64,000 bases of DNA from JAGPUQ01 sp050250395 (GCA_050250395.1 JBFWOQ010000012.1:1-64000); one strand, 5' to 3'. Shown: positions 8,071 to 17,064, numbered from the stretch's first letter. Notes: generated by a model from the sequence alone, not told the origin. Made by a program: numbers and translations.

Positions 8071-8565
8071 ATGGCGAGCGCGCCCTACGACCTGACGCCG
8101 GATCTGTGCGACAACCACCCTGAAGTGCGGGTGCTGGAGCCCATGCTCTCGAATTTCGGTGGGCGACCCGTGTTCGGCGGCGAGATCGTTTCCGTGAAGT
8201 GTTTCGAGGACAACTCGCTCGTCAAGGACCAGCTCGGCAAGCCCGGTAATGGCAAGGTGCTGGTCGTGGATGGTGGCGGCTCGCTGCGCCGCGCATTGCT
8301 GGGCGACGTGATCGGCGCCAGTGCGGTCAACAACGGCTGGGCGGGCGTCATCATCTACGGCTGTGTGCGCGATGTCGGTCAATTGTCGGAGCTCGATCTC
8401 GGCGTACAGGCGCTCGCCGCGATACCGCTCAAAACCGAGCGCAAGGGCGTCGGCGAGCTGAATGTCCCGGTCACCTTTGGCGGCGTCACTTTCAACCCGG
8501 GTGAATTTGTTTACGCCGATGACAACGGGGTGGTGGTGTCCACGCGCGCGCTCGCGGTCGGCTGA
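8071..8565 (+). CDS. rraA: RraA-family protein (ribonuclease E activity regulator type)
   Basis: A 164-residue protein of the RraA family. Proteins of this type bind RNase E and inhibit RNA decay in E. coli; relatives are 4-hydroxy-4-methyl-2-oxoglutarate aldolases, so the exact role is not settled by sequence alone. Seen motifs: CDNHPEVRVLEPML, FGGEIVSVKCFEDNSLVK, VLVVDGGGSLRRALLGD, GWAGVIIYGCVRDV and FVYADDNGVVVS. The length and the FEDNSLVK stretch are those of the RraA branch. The ATG is preceded by GAGGATTCTCC. Mobile-element sequence lies on both sides. Confidence 0.88.
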   Translation: MASAPYDLTPDLCDNHPEVRVLEPMLSNFGGRPVFGGEIVSVKCFEDNSLVKDQLGKPGNGKVLVVDGGGSLRRALLGDVIGASAVNNGWAGVIIYGCVRDVGQLSELDLGVQALAAIPLKTERKGVGELNVPVTFGGVTFNPGEFVYADDNGVVVSTRALAVG

Positions 8566-8580
8566 AGCCGTCGCGCGCTT

Positions 8581-8612
8581 CGGCCCGCCTCGCGACGTTT
8601 TTCGACAAGCGG
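8581..8612 (+). repeat. Family 1 element remnant C (right end only)
   Basis: About 32 bases (GCCTCGCGACGTTTTTCGAC then AAGCGG) match the right end of copies A and B with a few changes and are followed by CTAA, a YTAR site. The rest of the element is missing. It lies 15 bases after the rraA stop. Confidence 0.7.
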
Positions 8613-8676
8613 CTAATGGCTGGATGCCGCGCCGGCCCTTGCTCAGTCTGCGCTCAGCACCGAGTCAAGCCGGTCG

Positions 8677-10518
8677 TCACCATTTCGACGATGCCAGCTT
8701 GACGTCCGCCTGCGGCCACAGGGCGTCGCGTCGTGCGACCGCCTCCCGCCAATCGGCCTGCCGTTGCGTCCCCTGTGCACCCAATGCCTGCGTCAGTCCC
8801 AGGAGGCTCCAGGCATTGCGCGGGCGGCGCGCGAGATCCGCGAAATAGACCGCTTCGGCCTCGATCGGCCGGCCCGCGGCCAGGAGTTCCGCGCCGAGAT
8901 AGTGCCGGGCCGGAAACGGCCAGTCGGGGGGTTCGTTATAGGTCAGGGAATCCTCGACGCGCACGGCGGCGGCGAGTTCGGCCAGCGCCAGGTCGTGATT
9001 TCCGCGCGCCGCGGCGATCTGTCCGGCCAGCGTGTGGACGCCTATTTCGGCGATGCGTGCGGGCGGCGAGTTGACCAGCACCAGGTCCGCCGGAAACCCG
9101 GGGTCGGCCATCGTCTCGTGCATGGCCGCCAGTTCGGCCTCCGCCGCGTCCAGTTGATTCCGCGCGGCCAGCGCCATCCCGCGCGCGTAGTGCCAGGTCG
9201 CCGCGACGAATTTCAGATTCTCGGGCGGCCTGGGTTCGGCCAGGATGTCGTCCCAGCGGGCGAACCGCACCAGGGTGTGGAGGGGAGCGACGATGAACTG
9301 TTGCAGCGGGTGCGCCATTTCGCCGTGGGGCTTCGACGCGGCGGCCCGCGCCGCCTTGATGGCCTCGCCGCTCTGGCCCTCGAAAGCATAGGCGATCCAC
9401 AGGAAGTGGATGTTGTGCGGATAGTAGGCGGCGGGGTAGAGCCCCTGCGCGCGGCACTGGCTGATGTAGTCCTCGTCCACCGCGACCGCCTTGAGGTTGG
9501 CGTCGATGGCGTCCCGATAGCGGCCGACGCGGAAGAACAGGTGCGACGGCATGTGGATCAGGTGCCCCGCGCCCGGCACCGTCCCGCCCAGGCGCTCCGC
9601 GCTGGCAATGGCGCGTTCGGGCTGCTGGGACGCCTCCAGCGCATGGATGTGGAGATGGAGCGCGAGCGGGTGGTTCGGATCAATGGCGATCGCCTGCTCG
9701 ATGAACGCGAGCACGTCGAGGGTGTCGGGCCGCGGGTTGCCGTCATTGGTCCAGTAATTCCAGGGGCGGGTATCCATGAGCGACTCCGCCGCAATGGCGA
9801 GCACGTCGGCATCGTTGGCATGGCGCCGGGCGAGGTCGCGCATGGCGTCGGCATAGGCGCGATCCAGCGCGGCCCGATCGGCCTTCGGATCGGGCGCGTA
9901 GCGCTTGGCCAGGGCCTCGATCAGCGCGCGCTCGACCGCCGTGGCACCAGCCTTTTTCGCCATCGCCTGCTGGATGGCGGTCCAGGCCGGCGAGACCGCC
10001 GCCGGGTCCATGGGCGCATTGATGTTGGGTCCGAGCGCGTAAGCCTCGCCCCAGAATGCCATGGCGAAGTCGGGATCGAGGCGGGCCGCTTCGCGAAAGG
10101 AGCGCACGGCCTCGGCGTGGTTGAATGCATAGGCCAGCACCAGACCCTGGTTGAAATAGGTCTGGGCCTGCGGGTTCGCGGTGCTTGCCTTGCGGGCATA
10201 GGCGCCGAGGTTTTGCAGACGCGGAGCCATGCGCCCATCGCTGGCGGTGGCCGGCACCTGGTCCGCGGCGGCGACCGGTGCGGCATGCGCCGCCGGCGTC
10301 GCAAAAAGGATAGCGGAGAGCGTCACCACGGCAGTTGTCAGGACCGTTGCGGACCGCGCCCGCGGGGATCGTTCACTGCCGGTCCACCGATGAATCTCAC
10401 GCCACCCGTCCGCATCAGGGTTCCGGCTGTGGCCGCGAGTGAGTGAAAAAAGCCAATGGGATACCCGCAGGCGCCGGAATGACAGAGTTTCAGCGGTGTA
10501 TTCACGGTGGTGGTTCAT
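8677..10518 (-). CDS. Exported TPR-repeat protein of unknown function
   Basis: A 613-residue protein with a hydrophobic export-like segment (VLTTAVVTLSAILFATPAAHA) ending in an AHA signal-peptidase-type site near residue 77, followed by tetratricopeptide-like helices (YFNQGLVLAYAFNHAEAVRSFREAARLDPDFAMA and later copies). His-rich stretches such as HLIHMPSHLFFRVGRY and HNIHFLWIAYAF recur; large TPR proteins of this type are widespread and uncharacterised. The ATG at 10518 has GGAGG nine bases upstream. The first 60 residues look unlike a normal signal n-region and part of them is encoded by a decayed repeat, so the start is uncertain. Role unknown; a periplasmic scaffold is an inference. Confidence 0.75.
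   Translation of the reverse strand: MNHHREYTAETLSFRRLRVSHWLFSLTRGHSRNPDADGWREIHRWTGSERSPRARSATVLTTAVVTLSAILFATPAAHAAPVAAADQVPATASDGRMAPRLQNLGAYARKASTANPQAQTYFNQGLVLAYAFNHAEAVRSFREAARLDPDFAMAFWGEAYALGPNINAPMDPAAVSPAWTAIQQAMAKKAGATAVERALIEALAKRYAPDPKADRAALDRAYADAMRDLARRHANDADVLAIAAESLMDTRPWNYWTNDGNPRPDTLDVLAFIEQAIAIDPNHPLALHLHIHALEASQQPERAIASAERLGGTVPGAGHLIHMPSHLFFRVGRYRDAIDANLKAVAVDEDYISQCRAQGLYPAAYYPHNIHFLWIAYAFEGQSGEAIKAARAAASKPHGEMAHPLQQFIVAPLHTLVRFARWDDILAEPRPPENLKFVAATWHYARGMALAARNQLDAAEAELAAMHETMADPGFPADLVLVNSPPARIAEIGVHTLAGQIAAARGNHDLALAELAAAVRVEDSLTYNEPPDWPFPARHYLGAELLAAGRPIEAEAVYFADLARRPRNAWSLLGLTQALGAQGTQRQADWREAVARRDALWPQADVKLASSKW
10456..10500. repeat. Possible family 2 element remnant in the TPR gene start
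   Basis: The stretch AATGGGATACCCGCAGGCGC then CGGAATGACAGAGTTTCAGCG resembles, on the opposite strand, the element at 50096-50225 (ATGGATTCCCGCTTTCGCGG, GAATGACG, AATCAGCGC). The match is imperfect and end repeats are not evident. It falls within the first 20 codons of the TPR protein. Confidence 0.4.
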
Positions 10519-10689
10519 TATGTTATTCCTCCGATGCCAATTCCCGAAGCGATCGCTCCGGGCCGCCCGGCGAGCGTATACCCGCACATCGGTGGCAACA
10601 ACCACGCCCGCGCACCGCTGACACTCGCGGCGCCACATTCCTTGTTCCCGATGTCAGGCCCCAGGGTGCGCTGCCCGGTTGGCGGTGGC

Positions 10690-11460
10690 TCAAGGAGCGC
10701 GGGTGAAGCGTTCCACCAGGCGTTCCCGCTCGGCGGGGCCAATGCCCAGTTCCCGCTGCAGGAAAGCGTCCATGCCGCCGGCTTCGCGGTTGATCAGATC
10801 GAAGGCTACGTTCAGATACTGCGGACGTGCGTCCAGAATCGGCAGCACGATGTCGCGATCCACGGGCAATCCCTGGGCGCTGAAGAACTGTTCGAACTTG
10901 CCGATGGCGGCATCTTCGTCGGCATAGGCGACGGCGGAGAGCAGATAATCGGCTTCGACCTGCGCGGGCAGGACGCCGAGCGCGGACAGCAGCAGTGCCG
11001 AGGCAATGCCGGCGCGGTCCTTGCCGAACGAGCACATAACAAGGGCGCCGCCGTCGCTGGCCACCATGTGCTGGAACATGGTGCGGTAACCCGGGATTTC
11101 CTCCCGGGTCAGCTCGAGATAGCGGTCGCCCATGATCTTCTCGGCACCCGCCGGCGTCAGCCCTTCCGCGAGCAGCATGTTCCAGAGGTTCTCGACGCTG
11201 GCCACCAGCATGCCCAGTTCGACCACGGCGACATCGGCGGCCACGGCCAACGGATTCTTTTCGCGCTCGATCGGGCTGCGGAAATCGTAGACGGTGGCGA
11301 TGCCGAGGCGGTCGAAGGTCGCATGCACCTCGGCGGTGGGCGCATTGACATAGCCCGAACGGTACAGGCGATCCGCCCGGGTAGTGGTGCCAGCGGTGGT
11401 CTGGTAGCCACCCATGTGGCGAAAATTGCTGGTTTTTCCCAGGGTGAAAAAACGTTCCAT
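10690..11460 (-). CDS. Tyrosine-protein-phosphatase-like protein
   Basis: A 256-residue protein of the bacterial tyrosine/dual-specificity phosphatase fold (Tyr_phosphatase3 type). It starts NFRHMGGYQTTAGTTTRADRLYRSG, a pattern shared by these phosphatases, has YDFRSPIEREKNP, and the catalytic P-loop appears as VMCSFGKDRAGIAS, i.e. Cys-X5-Arg with GKDR intact. The C-terminal part is helical. The ATG at 11460 is used because GAGGGG lies upstream and the family start fits; the frame is open further up to 11619. Substrate unknown: phosphoprotein, phosphoinositide or another phosphoester are all possible. Confidence 0.85.
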   Translation of the reverse strand: MERFFTLGKTSNFRHMGGYQTTAGTTTRADRLYRSGYVNAPTAEVHATFDRLGIATVYDFRSPIEREKNPLAVAADVAVVELGMLVASVENLWNMLLAEGLTPAGAEKIMGDRYLELTREEIPGYRTMFQHMVASDGGALVMCSFGKDRAGIASALLLSALGVLPAQVEADYLLSAVAYADEDAAIGKFEQFFSAQGLPVDRDIVLPILDARPQYLNVAFDLINREAGGMDAFLQRELGIGPAERERLVERFTRAP

Positions 11461-11666
11461 CTTCGATAACCCCTCGAGTACTGCGCGACGGTTCAGGACT
11501 GTAGCAGACCCACACGCCGGCGTTTGCGGCGTCGCTTGACCGCATCGCGTCGGATCGACTAGTTTACCTGCGGCGTATGACAACGATGATTCAGCCTCAT
11601 GAGGCCACCGGGGCGCCATCGCGCCCTTGGCGGAATCGCCGGTTCAAGCAACCCCAGGAGTAGCAT

Positions 11667-12626
11667 GTGATTACCGCACAGGACATGTATTTTCATCCCC
11701 CCACGTCGGACCACTACACCTGGGCCGAGACCAATTACTTCGGTTTCTATGTGCCCGAGGCGAACCTCCATGTGGGTGCCTATGTGCAGGCCAAGCCCAA
11801 TCTGGGCGCGGTGATGTCGAGCGTGACCATTTTCGACGGCTTCTCCAACACGCCCCACGAAGTGAACTATTTCGATTGCCATGTACATCTGCCGATGCCC
11901 AAGGGAAACCTCGACGATTTCGTGCTCAACAACGGGCTGGCGATCAAGTGCACCAAGCCGGTGATGGACTATGCGATCCGTTTCGACGGCGGCCAGGGGG
12001 TCAGCTTCGACGTGACCTACACCGCCCTGATGGAGCCCTACGACATCCACGACGCGAGCATGGACCCGCTGGCCGGCGCGCAGCTCGAAGGCGATACCGT
12101 CAGCGCCCACGCCTACGCCGGGCACTGGGATCAGACGGGCCGGGTGCGCGGCTCGCTCAATCTGCGCGGCAAGCACTACGCCATCGACTGCGTCGCCAGC
12201 ATGGATCACAGCTGGGGTCTGCGCGACGAGCGCGCCCTCAAGAATTTCTGCTGGATGAATGCCAATTTCACCGATGATTCAAGCATTCACTGCATCTGGC
12301 TGATGGACCCCAAGCAGCTCGACCGCTACCCGACCATCGCCCATGGCTATGTGCGCGAGGGCAATCGGGTCCATGGCATCAAGGGCGGCACCGGCAAGGT
12401 ACGCCGCAACGGCTTCCTGCACCAGTTTTTCGATCTTGAGGTGGAAGACGTGCGCGGCAAGGTCCACGAGTTCACCGGCACCGCGATGACCGCCAATCCC
12501 TGGATTCCCTGGCCGCAGATGTACCTGAGCCATGCGTTCGTACGCTGGGATCGCGGCGGTGTCATCGGCTGGGGCGAGGTCCAGGATCTGTGCAAGGAAG
12601 AGTTCAACAGCAAGCTGCCCGCATAA
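11667..12626 (+). CDS. DUF7064/DUF7065-like protein of unknown function
   Basis: A 319-residue soluble protein resembling the DUF7065-DUF7064 pair, a beta-rich, lipocalin-like arrangement related to AttH-type proteins. Such genes are common next to lipid, steroid or hydrocarbon catabolism genes, but no reaction is established to my knowledge. Visible features: repeated WAETNYFGFYVPEANL, DCVASMDHSWGLRDER and FTGTAMTANPWIPWPQMY. No signal peptide. It starts with GTG six bases after AGGAG. It is the first gene of a four-gene run (12699, 13270 and 14522 follow on the same strand). Confidence 0.7.
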   Translation: MITAQDMYFHPPTSDHYTWAETNYFGFYVPEANLHVGAYVQAKPNLGAVMSSVTIFDGFSNTPHEVNYFDCHVHLPMPKGNLDDFVLNNGLAIKCTKPVMDYAIRFDGGQGVSFDVTYTALMEPYDIHDASMDPLAGAQLEGDTVSAHAYAGHWDQTGRVRGSLNLRGKHYAIDCVASMDHSWGLRDERALKNFCWMNANFTDDSSIHCIWLMDPKQLDRYPTIAHGYVREGNRVHGIKGGTGKVRRNGFLHQFFDLEVEDVRGKVHEFTGTAMTANPWIPWPQMYLSHAFVRWDRGGVIGWGEVQDLCKEEFNSKLPA

Positions 12627-12698
12627 AAATACGCAACACCGGGCCGGCACCCGCCGGTCCCGGTCACGCAGAACGAACGACCAGTCCAGGGGGTAGCC

Positions 12699-13268
12699 AT
12701 GGGTCCGGAAATGTCCCAGTTTTTGTCCGGCATGAAGAAAACCATGGAGCAGGTGGTGTTGCCGAACCTGACCGATCGCTTTGCGCAGGAGCAGGCGGGC
12801 ATCGTGGCCGCCACGCTGGGATTTCTGGAGCAGATTCACGACAAGGTGTTCCACTACGAACTGCTGGAAAACCATCTCTACAGGAAGCTGCTGAGCGAAG
12901 TCGTCGCGGTGCTCGATGGTGCGACGCCGCCGCAGCACGAAGTGGCCGCCACCCTCGCGGCGCTGCGCGAGCATATGGCTGCCGACCCGGCCGGCAGCGA
13001 CATGCATCTGCGACCCTACCATTATGTGCGCAGCGCCAACGAGACCATGAAGGAGCACCTGTGCACCCTGATCCGCAATCAGCCGGAGCTGCCCGGTCCG
13101 GTGCGCGCATCCTTCGATACCCTGTTGCGCCCTTTCTTCCGCGAACTCGAAGTGCGCGAGCGGGCCTGGGTGAAACCGCTGGGCTTCGACGCCAAGGCGG
13201 ACGAACTGCCCGATATCGAGGAGCTGCTCTACCGCGACGGCAAGCTGCGGCTTCCGGGTGCCGGCTGA
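12699..13268 (+). CDS. Hypothetical protein, helical, 189 residues
   Basis: I do not recognise the family. The sequence is predicted mostly helical and soluble (MSQFLSGMKKTMEQVVLPNL at the N terminus, an acidic C terminus with LPDIEELLYRDGKL), with no signal peptide, membrane segment or obvious metal motif. It lies 72 bases after the DUF7064-like gene and its stop is one base before the next start, so translation with the kinase gene is probably coupled. Its conserved position would suggest a partner of the flanking enzymes; that is inference. Confidence 0.7.
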   Translation: MGPEMSQFLSGMKKTMEQVVLPNLTDRFAQEQAGIVAATLGFLEQIHDKVFHYELLENHLYRKLLSEVVAVLDGATPPQHEVAATLAALREHMAADPAGSDMHLRPYHYVRSANETMKEHLCTLIRNQPELPGPVRASFDTLLRPFFRELEVRERAWVKPLGFDAKADELPDIEELLYRDGKLRLPGAG

Positions 13269-13269
13269 C

Positions 13270-14514
13270 GTGGCCGTTTATACCCCGACCCAGCGCCTGC
13301 GCGCCGCGCCCACGGCGGACTGGATCGCCGCCATCCGCCGCCGTTTCCCGGTGGAAAGCCATCTCGACGAGGTGCTCACCCGCAAGCTGCAAAACCGCGC
13401 CTATCCGGCGGAGCACCGCACCGATTTCGATAATCTCGCCGAACGTCTCGGCGCCTGGCTGCGTCGCGTCACCGGGCAGCCGGATCTGGAACTCGCCCAT
13501 TTGGCGCGACTCTCCGGCGGCGCATCCAAGGAGCAGTTCACCTTCGATCTGAGCTGGCGTCCGGACGATGGCGAGCGCACCACGCGCAAGCTGATCCTGC
13601 GCATGGACCCGAGCGAATCCATCGTCGAGACTCACCGCCTGCGGGAAGCGCAGTTGCTGCGTGCCATGTGGGGCGTGGTGCCGGTGCCGGAGGTACTGTG
13701 GGTGGATGCGACCCCCGCGAGCCTGGGCCATCCCTTCCTGATCGCGGGCTTTCTCGACGGCACGGTGCAGCCCGAGGGCGGCAAGAAGGCGAGCGGGCTC
13801 GGCATGTATTTCGAGCCGCGCTTGCGCGACGGACTCAAGGATCAGTTCGTGCAGCACCTGGCGCGCATCCACAGCATGGATTGGCAGCGCAGCGACCTTT
13901 CCTCCTACGACCGCCCGCAACCCGGCACCATCCAGGGTAACGCCTGGTCGCTGGGGGTGTGGGAGCGGGTCTGGCACGAGGATGTGCTGGAAGAGCATCC
14001 CATCATGGAATATGCGGCGGACTGGCTGAAGCGCAACATGCCGGTTGTGGAGAAGCCGGTGGTGGTGCATGGCGATTACCGCAGCGGCAACTTCATGTAC
14101 ACCGACGATCTGCGGATCAACGCGGTGCTCGACTGGGAGCTCGCCCACATCGGCGACCACCACGAGGATCTGTCCTACACCGCCAGCGAAATCCTGGGTT
14201 GCCCGGACGAGCGCGGTACCCTGCTGGTGTCCGGCCTGCTGCCGCGCGCGGAGTTTCTGGCCCGTTATCGGGACCACGGCGGCCCGCCGGTGGACGAGGA
14301 CAGGCTGTTTTATTTCGACGTCCTCAACGCCTACAAGATGGCCGTGATCGCGGTCGCCACCAGCCTGCGCACCGCGCACGGGCGACGTACCCATCTGGAT
14401 GCGATGATGAATCTGCTGAGTGGCTTTGGTTACATCGCGATATCCGTGTTGCAGCGTCTGCTCGACGCTGCGCCCGGCGCCGCGCGGCGGGATTTGCGAC
14501 AGCAATTCGGATGA
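13270..14514 (+). CDS. APH-fold small-molecule kinase, first of a tandem pair
   Basis: A 414-residue protein of the aminoglycoside-phosphotransferase/choline-kinase fold, in the branch found with acyl-CoA dehydrogenases (ACAD10/11-like), not an obvious antibiotic-resistance enzyme. Visible: RLSGGASKEQFTFDL (nucleotide-binding region), KLILRMDP, catalytic VVVHGDYRSGNFMYTDD with the Brenner HxDxxxxN pattern, and VLDWELAHIGD with the metal Asp. The GTG at 13270 is preferred over the GTG at 13258 because it gives 16 residues before DWIAAI, exactly as in the paralogue downstream. Similar enzymes phosphorylate hydroxyacyl-CoA or hydroxylated lipids; the substrate here is unknown. Confidence 0.85.
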   Translation: MAVYTPTQRLRAAPTADWIAAIRRRFPVESHLDEVLTRKLQNRAYPAEHRTDFDNLAERLGAWLRRVTGQPDLELAHLARLSGGASKEQFTFDLSWRPDDGERTTRKLILRMDPSESIVETHRLREAQLLRAMWGVVPVPEVLWVDATPASLGHPFLIAGFLDGTVQPEGGKKASGLGMYFEPRLRDGLKDQFVQHLARIHSMDWQRSDLSSYDRPQPGTIQGNAWSLGVWERVWHEDVLEEHPIMEYAADWLKRNMPVVEKPVVVHGDYRSGNFMYTDDLRINAVLDWELAHIGDHHEDLSYTASEILGCPDERGTLLVSGLLPRAEFLARYRDHGGPPVDEDRLFYFDVLNAYKMAVIAVATSLRTAHGRRTHLDAMMNLLSGFGYIAISVLQRLLDAAPGAARRDLRQQFG

Positions 14515-14521
14515 GATTCGG

Positions 14522-15730
14522 ATGAAGCACCACACTGCCAACCTCGCCCTGCGCCACAGTCCCACGCCTGAGTGGATCGCTGCCCTGCGCGCGCGCTTCC
14601 CGGTGGAGCCGGCGATCGATGCGGTGTTCACCCGCAAGCTCGGCAAGCGCGTCGAATTGCCCGAGCACTCGATGGATTTCAGCGCATTGCCGGAACGGCT
14701 GCGCGCGTTTCTCGCCCGGGAGACGCAACAGCCTGATCTCAAGGTAGATCAGGTGGCACGACTCTCGGGTGGGGCTTCCAAGGAGCAGTTCAGCTTTTTG
14801 TTGACCTGGCGGCCGGATGGCGTCGCGCAACCCGTCACCTGGCGCCTGATGCTGCGCATGGACCCGTCGGAGGCCATCGTCGAGACCCACCGGCTGCGGG
14901 AGTGGGAAGTGCTGCGGGCCATGCAGGGGGTGGTACCCGTGCCGGCGGTGCTCTGGCTGGACCCGGAGGGCGCCGCGCTGGGTCGCCCGGCCCTGATCGC
15001 CGGCTTTGTCGAAGGCACGGTGCGGCCTCCCGGTGCCGACAGGATGAGCGGGGTCGGCATGTACTTCGAGCCGAGTCTGCGCGAAGCGCTGAAGGAACAG
15101 TTCGTCGCCATTCTCGCCCGCATTCACAACCTGGACTGGCGGGCGAAATCCCTGCCCAGTTTCGCGGTGCCGATACCGGGGACCACCCAGGCGGTCGATT
15201 GGGCGCTGGGTCTGTGGGAACGTGCCTGGCATGAGGACACCCTCGACGCCCATCCCATCATGGAGCGCGCGGCGCTCTGGCTGCGGGAACATCGCCCGGT
15301 GGTCGAGCGGCCGGTGCTGGTACACGGCGATTACCGCAGTGGCAATTTCATGTACGACGACGCCCTGAGCATCAACGCCATTTTCGACTGGGAGCTCGCC
15401 TACCTCGGCGACTATCACGATGACCTGGCCTGGGCCAGCCTGGCGCTGTTCGGCTGTCCGGACGAAACCGGCACCGGATTGGCCAGCAGCCTGATGCCGG
15501 TGGACGAATTTCTGGATCGTTACGAGCGGTTGTCGGGCAACCCGGTAGACCGCGACCGGCTGTTCTACTACCAGGTGTTTTCCTATTACAAGATCTCGGT
15601 GATCGCCGTCGCCACCAGTCTGCGCGTTGCCCACGGTCGCCGCACCCATCTCGATGCCATGATGAATTTCGCCAGCGGTCTGGGTTACATCGGCATCTCG
15701 GAACTCAACCGGCTCCTCGACCGGGCCTGA
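14522..15730 (+). CDS. APH-fold small-molecule kinase, second of a tandem pair
   Basis: 402 residues, alignable end to end with the preceding kinase (EWIAALRARFPVEP versus DWIAAIRRRFPVES; VLVHGDYRSGNFMYDD versus VVVHGDYRSGNFMYTD; ATSLR-AHGRRTHLDAMMN in both), so the pair arose by tandem duplication. Catalytic HGDYRSGNF and FDWELAYLGD are intact, so it is expected to be active. It starts 7 bases after the previous stop. Divergence between the copies suggests different substrates or partner roles rather than a recent dosage copy. Confidence 0.85.
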   Translation: MKHHTANLALRHSPTPEWIAALRARFPVEPAIDAVFTRKLGKRVELPEHSMDFSALPERLRAFLARETQQPDLKVDQVARLSGGASKEQFSFLLTWRPDGVAQPVTWRLMLRMDPSEAIVETHRLREWEVLRAMQGVVPVPAVLWLDPEGAALGRPALIAGFVEGTVRPPGADRMSGVGMYFEPSLREALKEQFVAILARIHNLDWRAKSLPSFAVPIPGTTQAVDWALGLWERAWHEDTLDAHPIMERAALWLREHRPVVERPVLVHGDYRSGNFMYDDALSINAIFDWELAYLGDYHDDLAWASLALFGCPDETGTGLASSLMPVDEFLDRYERLSGNPVDRDRLFYYQVFSYYKISVIAVATSLRVAHGRRTHLDAMMNFASGLGYIGISELNRLLDRA

Positions 15731-15801
15731 CCGGTCCCGCGCCGGCGGCGCCGTCGCGGACGGCTATAATGCCGACCCCCTCGGGACCAGGTCTCCTTCC
15801 C

Positions 15802-16824
15802 ATGTATGCCGCGTTGCGCCGCGCACTTTTCCTGCTGCCGCCCGAGACCGCGCACGCGTGCGCGCTGGCTGCGCTGCGGGTCCGCGCCAAACTGTTGCCG
15901 GCGGCAGCGCCGCCGCTCGTCGCACCGGTCGACGTGATGGGACTGCGCTTCCCCAACCGGGTTGGTTTGGCGGCCGGATTCGACAAGGACGGTGTCTGCA
16001 TCGATGGTCTGGGGAGCCTGGGTTTCGGCTTCATCGAGGTCGGAACGGTGACCCCGCGCGCGCAGCCCGGCAATCCGCGTCCGCGGCTGTTTCGGCTGCC
16101 GGATCAGCACGCCCTGATCAACCGCATGGGCTTCAACAATCTGGGCGTCGACCATCTGGTGGCGCGACTCCAGCGCCGGCGTTATCCGGGGGTGCTGGGC
16201 ATCAATATCGGCAAGAACCTCACAACGTCGCTGGCGGCGGCAGCGGAAGACTATCTGGTGTGCCTGGAGCGGGTTTACCCCCACGCCGACTACATCGTGA
16301 TCAACATTTCTTCGCCAAACACGCCTGGATTACGGGAACTTCAGTTCGGTTCCTACCTTGAAACGCTGCTCGCGCAACTGACGGCACGACGACAACGGCT
16401 GGCCGAGCGCTGGGACCGACGCGTGCCGTTGGCGGTCAAGATCGCCCCCGACATGAGCCCGGAGGAACTGCGGCTGGTGGGCGGGATCCTGGTGGCCCAG
16501 GGCATCGACGCGGTGATCGCGACCAATACCACGGTGGCGCGGGATGGGGTGGCCGGGGCGCCCCATGCGACCGAAGCCGGTGGTTTGAGCGGAGCGCCCC
16601 TGCGCGCGCGCAGCACCGAGGTCGTGCGCTTGCTGGCGTCTGAATTTGGCGCGCGTTTGCCGGTGATCGCGGTCGGTGGCATCGAGACGGGCGCCGATGC
16701 AGCGGCCAAGATTGCCGCGGGTGCGGCGCTGGTGCAGCTCTACACGGGGTTTGTCTACCGCGGCCCGGAACTGGTCCACGAAGCCGTCGCGGCGACCGGT
16801 CGGGCCGCCGCTTCGACATCATGA
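15802..16824 (+). CDS. pyrD: Dihydroorotate dehydrogenase (quinone), class 2
   Basis: PyrD oxidises dihydroorotate to orotate in pyrimidine synthesis and passes electrons to quinone; class 2 enzymes sit on the inner face of the cytoplasmic membrane through an N-terminal helix. 340 residues. Seen: the N-terminal amphipathic/hydrophobic part (YAALRRALFLLPPETAH), VGLAAGFDKDG, EVGTVTPRAQPGNPRPR, NRMGFNNLG, the catalytic-serine region NISSPNTPG, ATNTTVARDG, and the FMN-phosphate site VGGIETGADAAAKIAAGA. The ATG at 15802 matches the usual family start. Confidence 0.95.
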   Translation: MYAALRRALFLLPPETAHACALAALRVRAKLLPAAAPPLVAPVDVMGLRFPNRVGLAAGFDKDGVCIDGLGSLGFGFIEVGTVTPRAQPGNPRPRLFRLPDQHALINRMGFNNLGVDHLVARLQRRRYPGVLGINIGKNLTTSLAAAAEDYLVCLERVYPHADYIVINISSPNTPGLRELQFGSYLETLLAQLTARRQRLAERWDRRVPLAVKIAPDMSPEELRLVGGILVAQGIDAVIATNTTVARDGVAGAPHATEAGGLSGAPLRARSTEVVRLLASEFGARLPVIAVGGIETGADAAAKIAAGAALVQLYTGFVYRGPELVHEAVAATGRAAASTS

Positions 16825-16857
16825 GAATTGTCAGTAATGATATTTAACGTGCTGAAA

Positions 16858-17064
16858 TCAAAAAGAAACTATCTTGGCCTGAACGGCGCGGAGACTGTAG
16901 CCGTCGTACTGGTCGGTACGGCCTTCACGCCAGCCCTGCAGCCAACTCTGACCGATTTCGGTAGTGGCGTCGTAGGGGCAACTGGTGCGGGAGCGATTGT
17001 CGGAGCCGGCTTGATAGCCTTTGGTGAATACGCGTTGAAGGGGGTTGCGCTTGCATCGCTTCAT
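16858..17064 (-). CDS. rmf: Ribosome modulation factor
   Basis: A 68-residue basic protein that matches Rmf, which converts 70S ribosomes into inactive 100S dimers in stationary phase. It begins MKRCKRNPLQRVFTKGYQAG and contains CPYDATTEIGQSWLQGWREG, the same order as E. coli Rmf (MKRQKRD...GYQAG...CPY...WLGGWREA). A GGAG lies about ten bases upstream of the ATG. The frame is open further upstream to 17145, but that stretch is not Rmf-like. The plus-strand frame over the same bases is a shadow. It is convergent with pyrD and divergent from rlmKL. Confidence 0.9.
   Translation of the reverse strand: MKRCKRNPLQRVFTKGYQAGSDNRSRTSCPYDATTEIGQSWLQGWREGRTDQYDGYSLRAVQAKIVSF

Noticed and set aside
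8764..10446. Plus-strand open frame of 560 codons
   Set aside because: Antisense to the TPR protein gene; no recognisable domain and Arg/Gly/Asp-biased composition typical of shadows.
13270..15730. Antibiotic resistance by the APH-fold genes
   Set aside because: Sequence pattern and neighbours fit the acyl-CoA-dehydrogenase-associated branch, and there is no resistance-island context.
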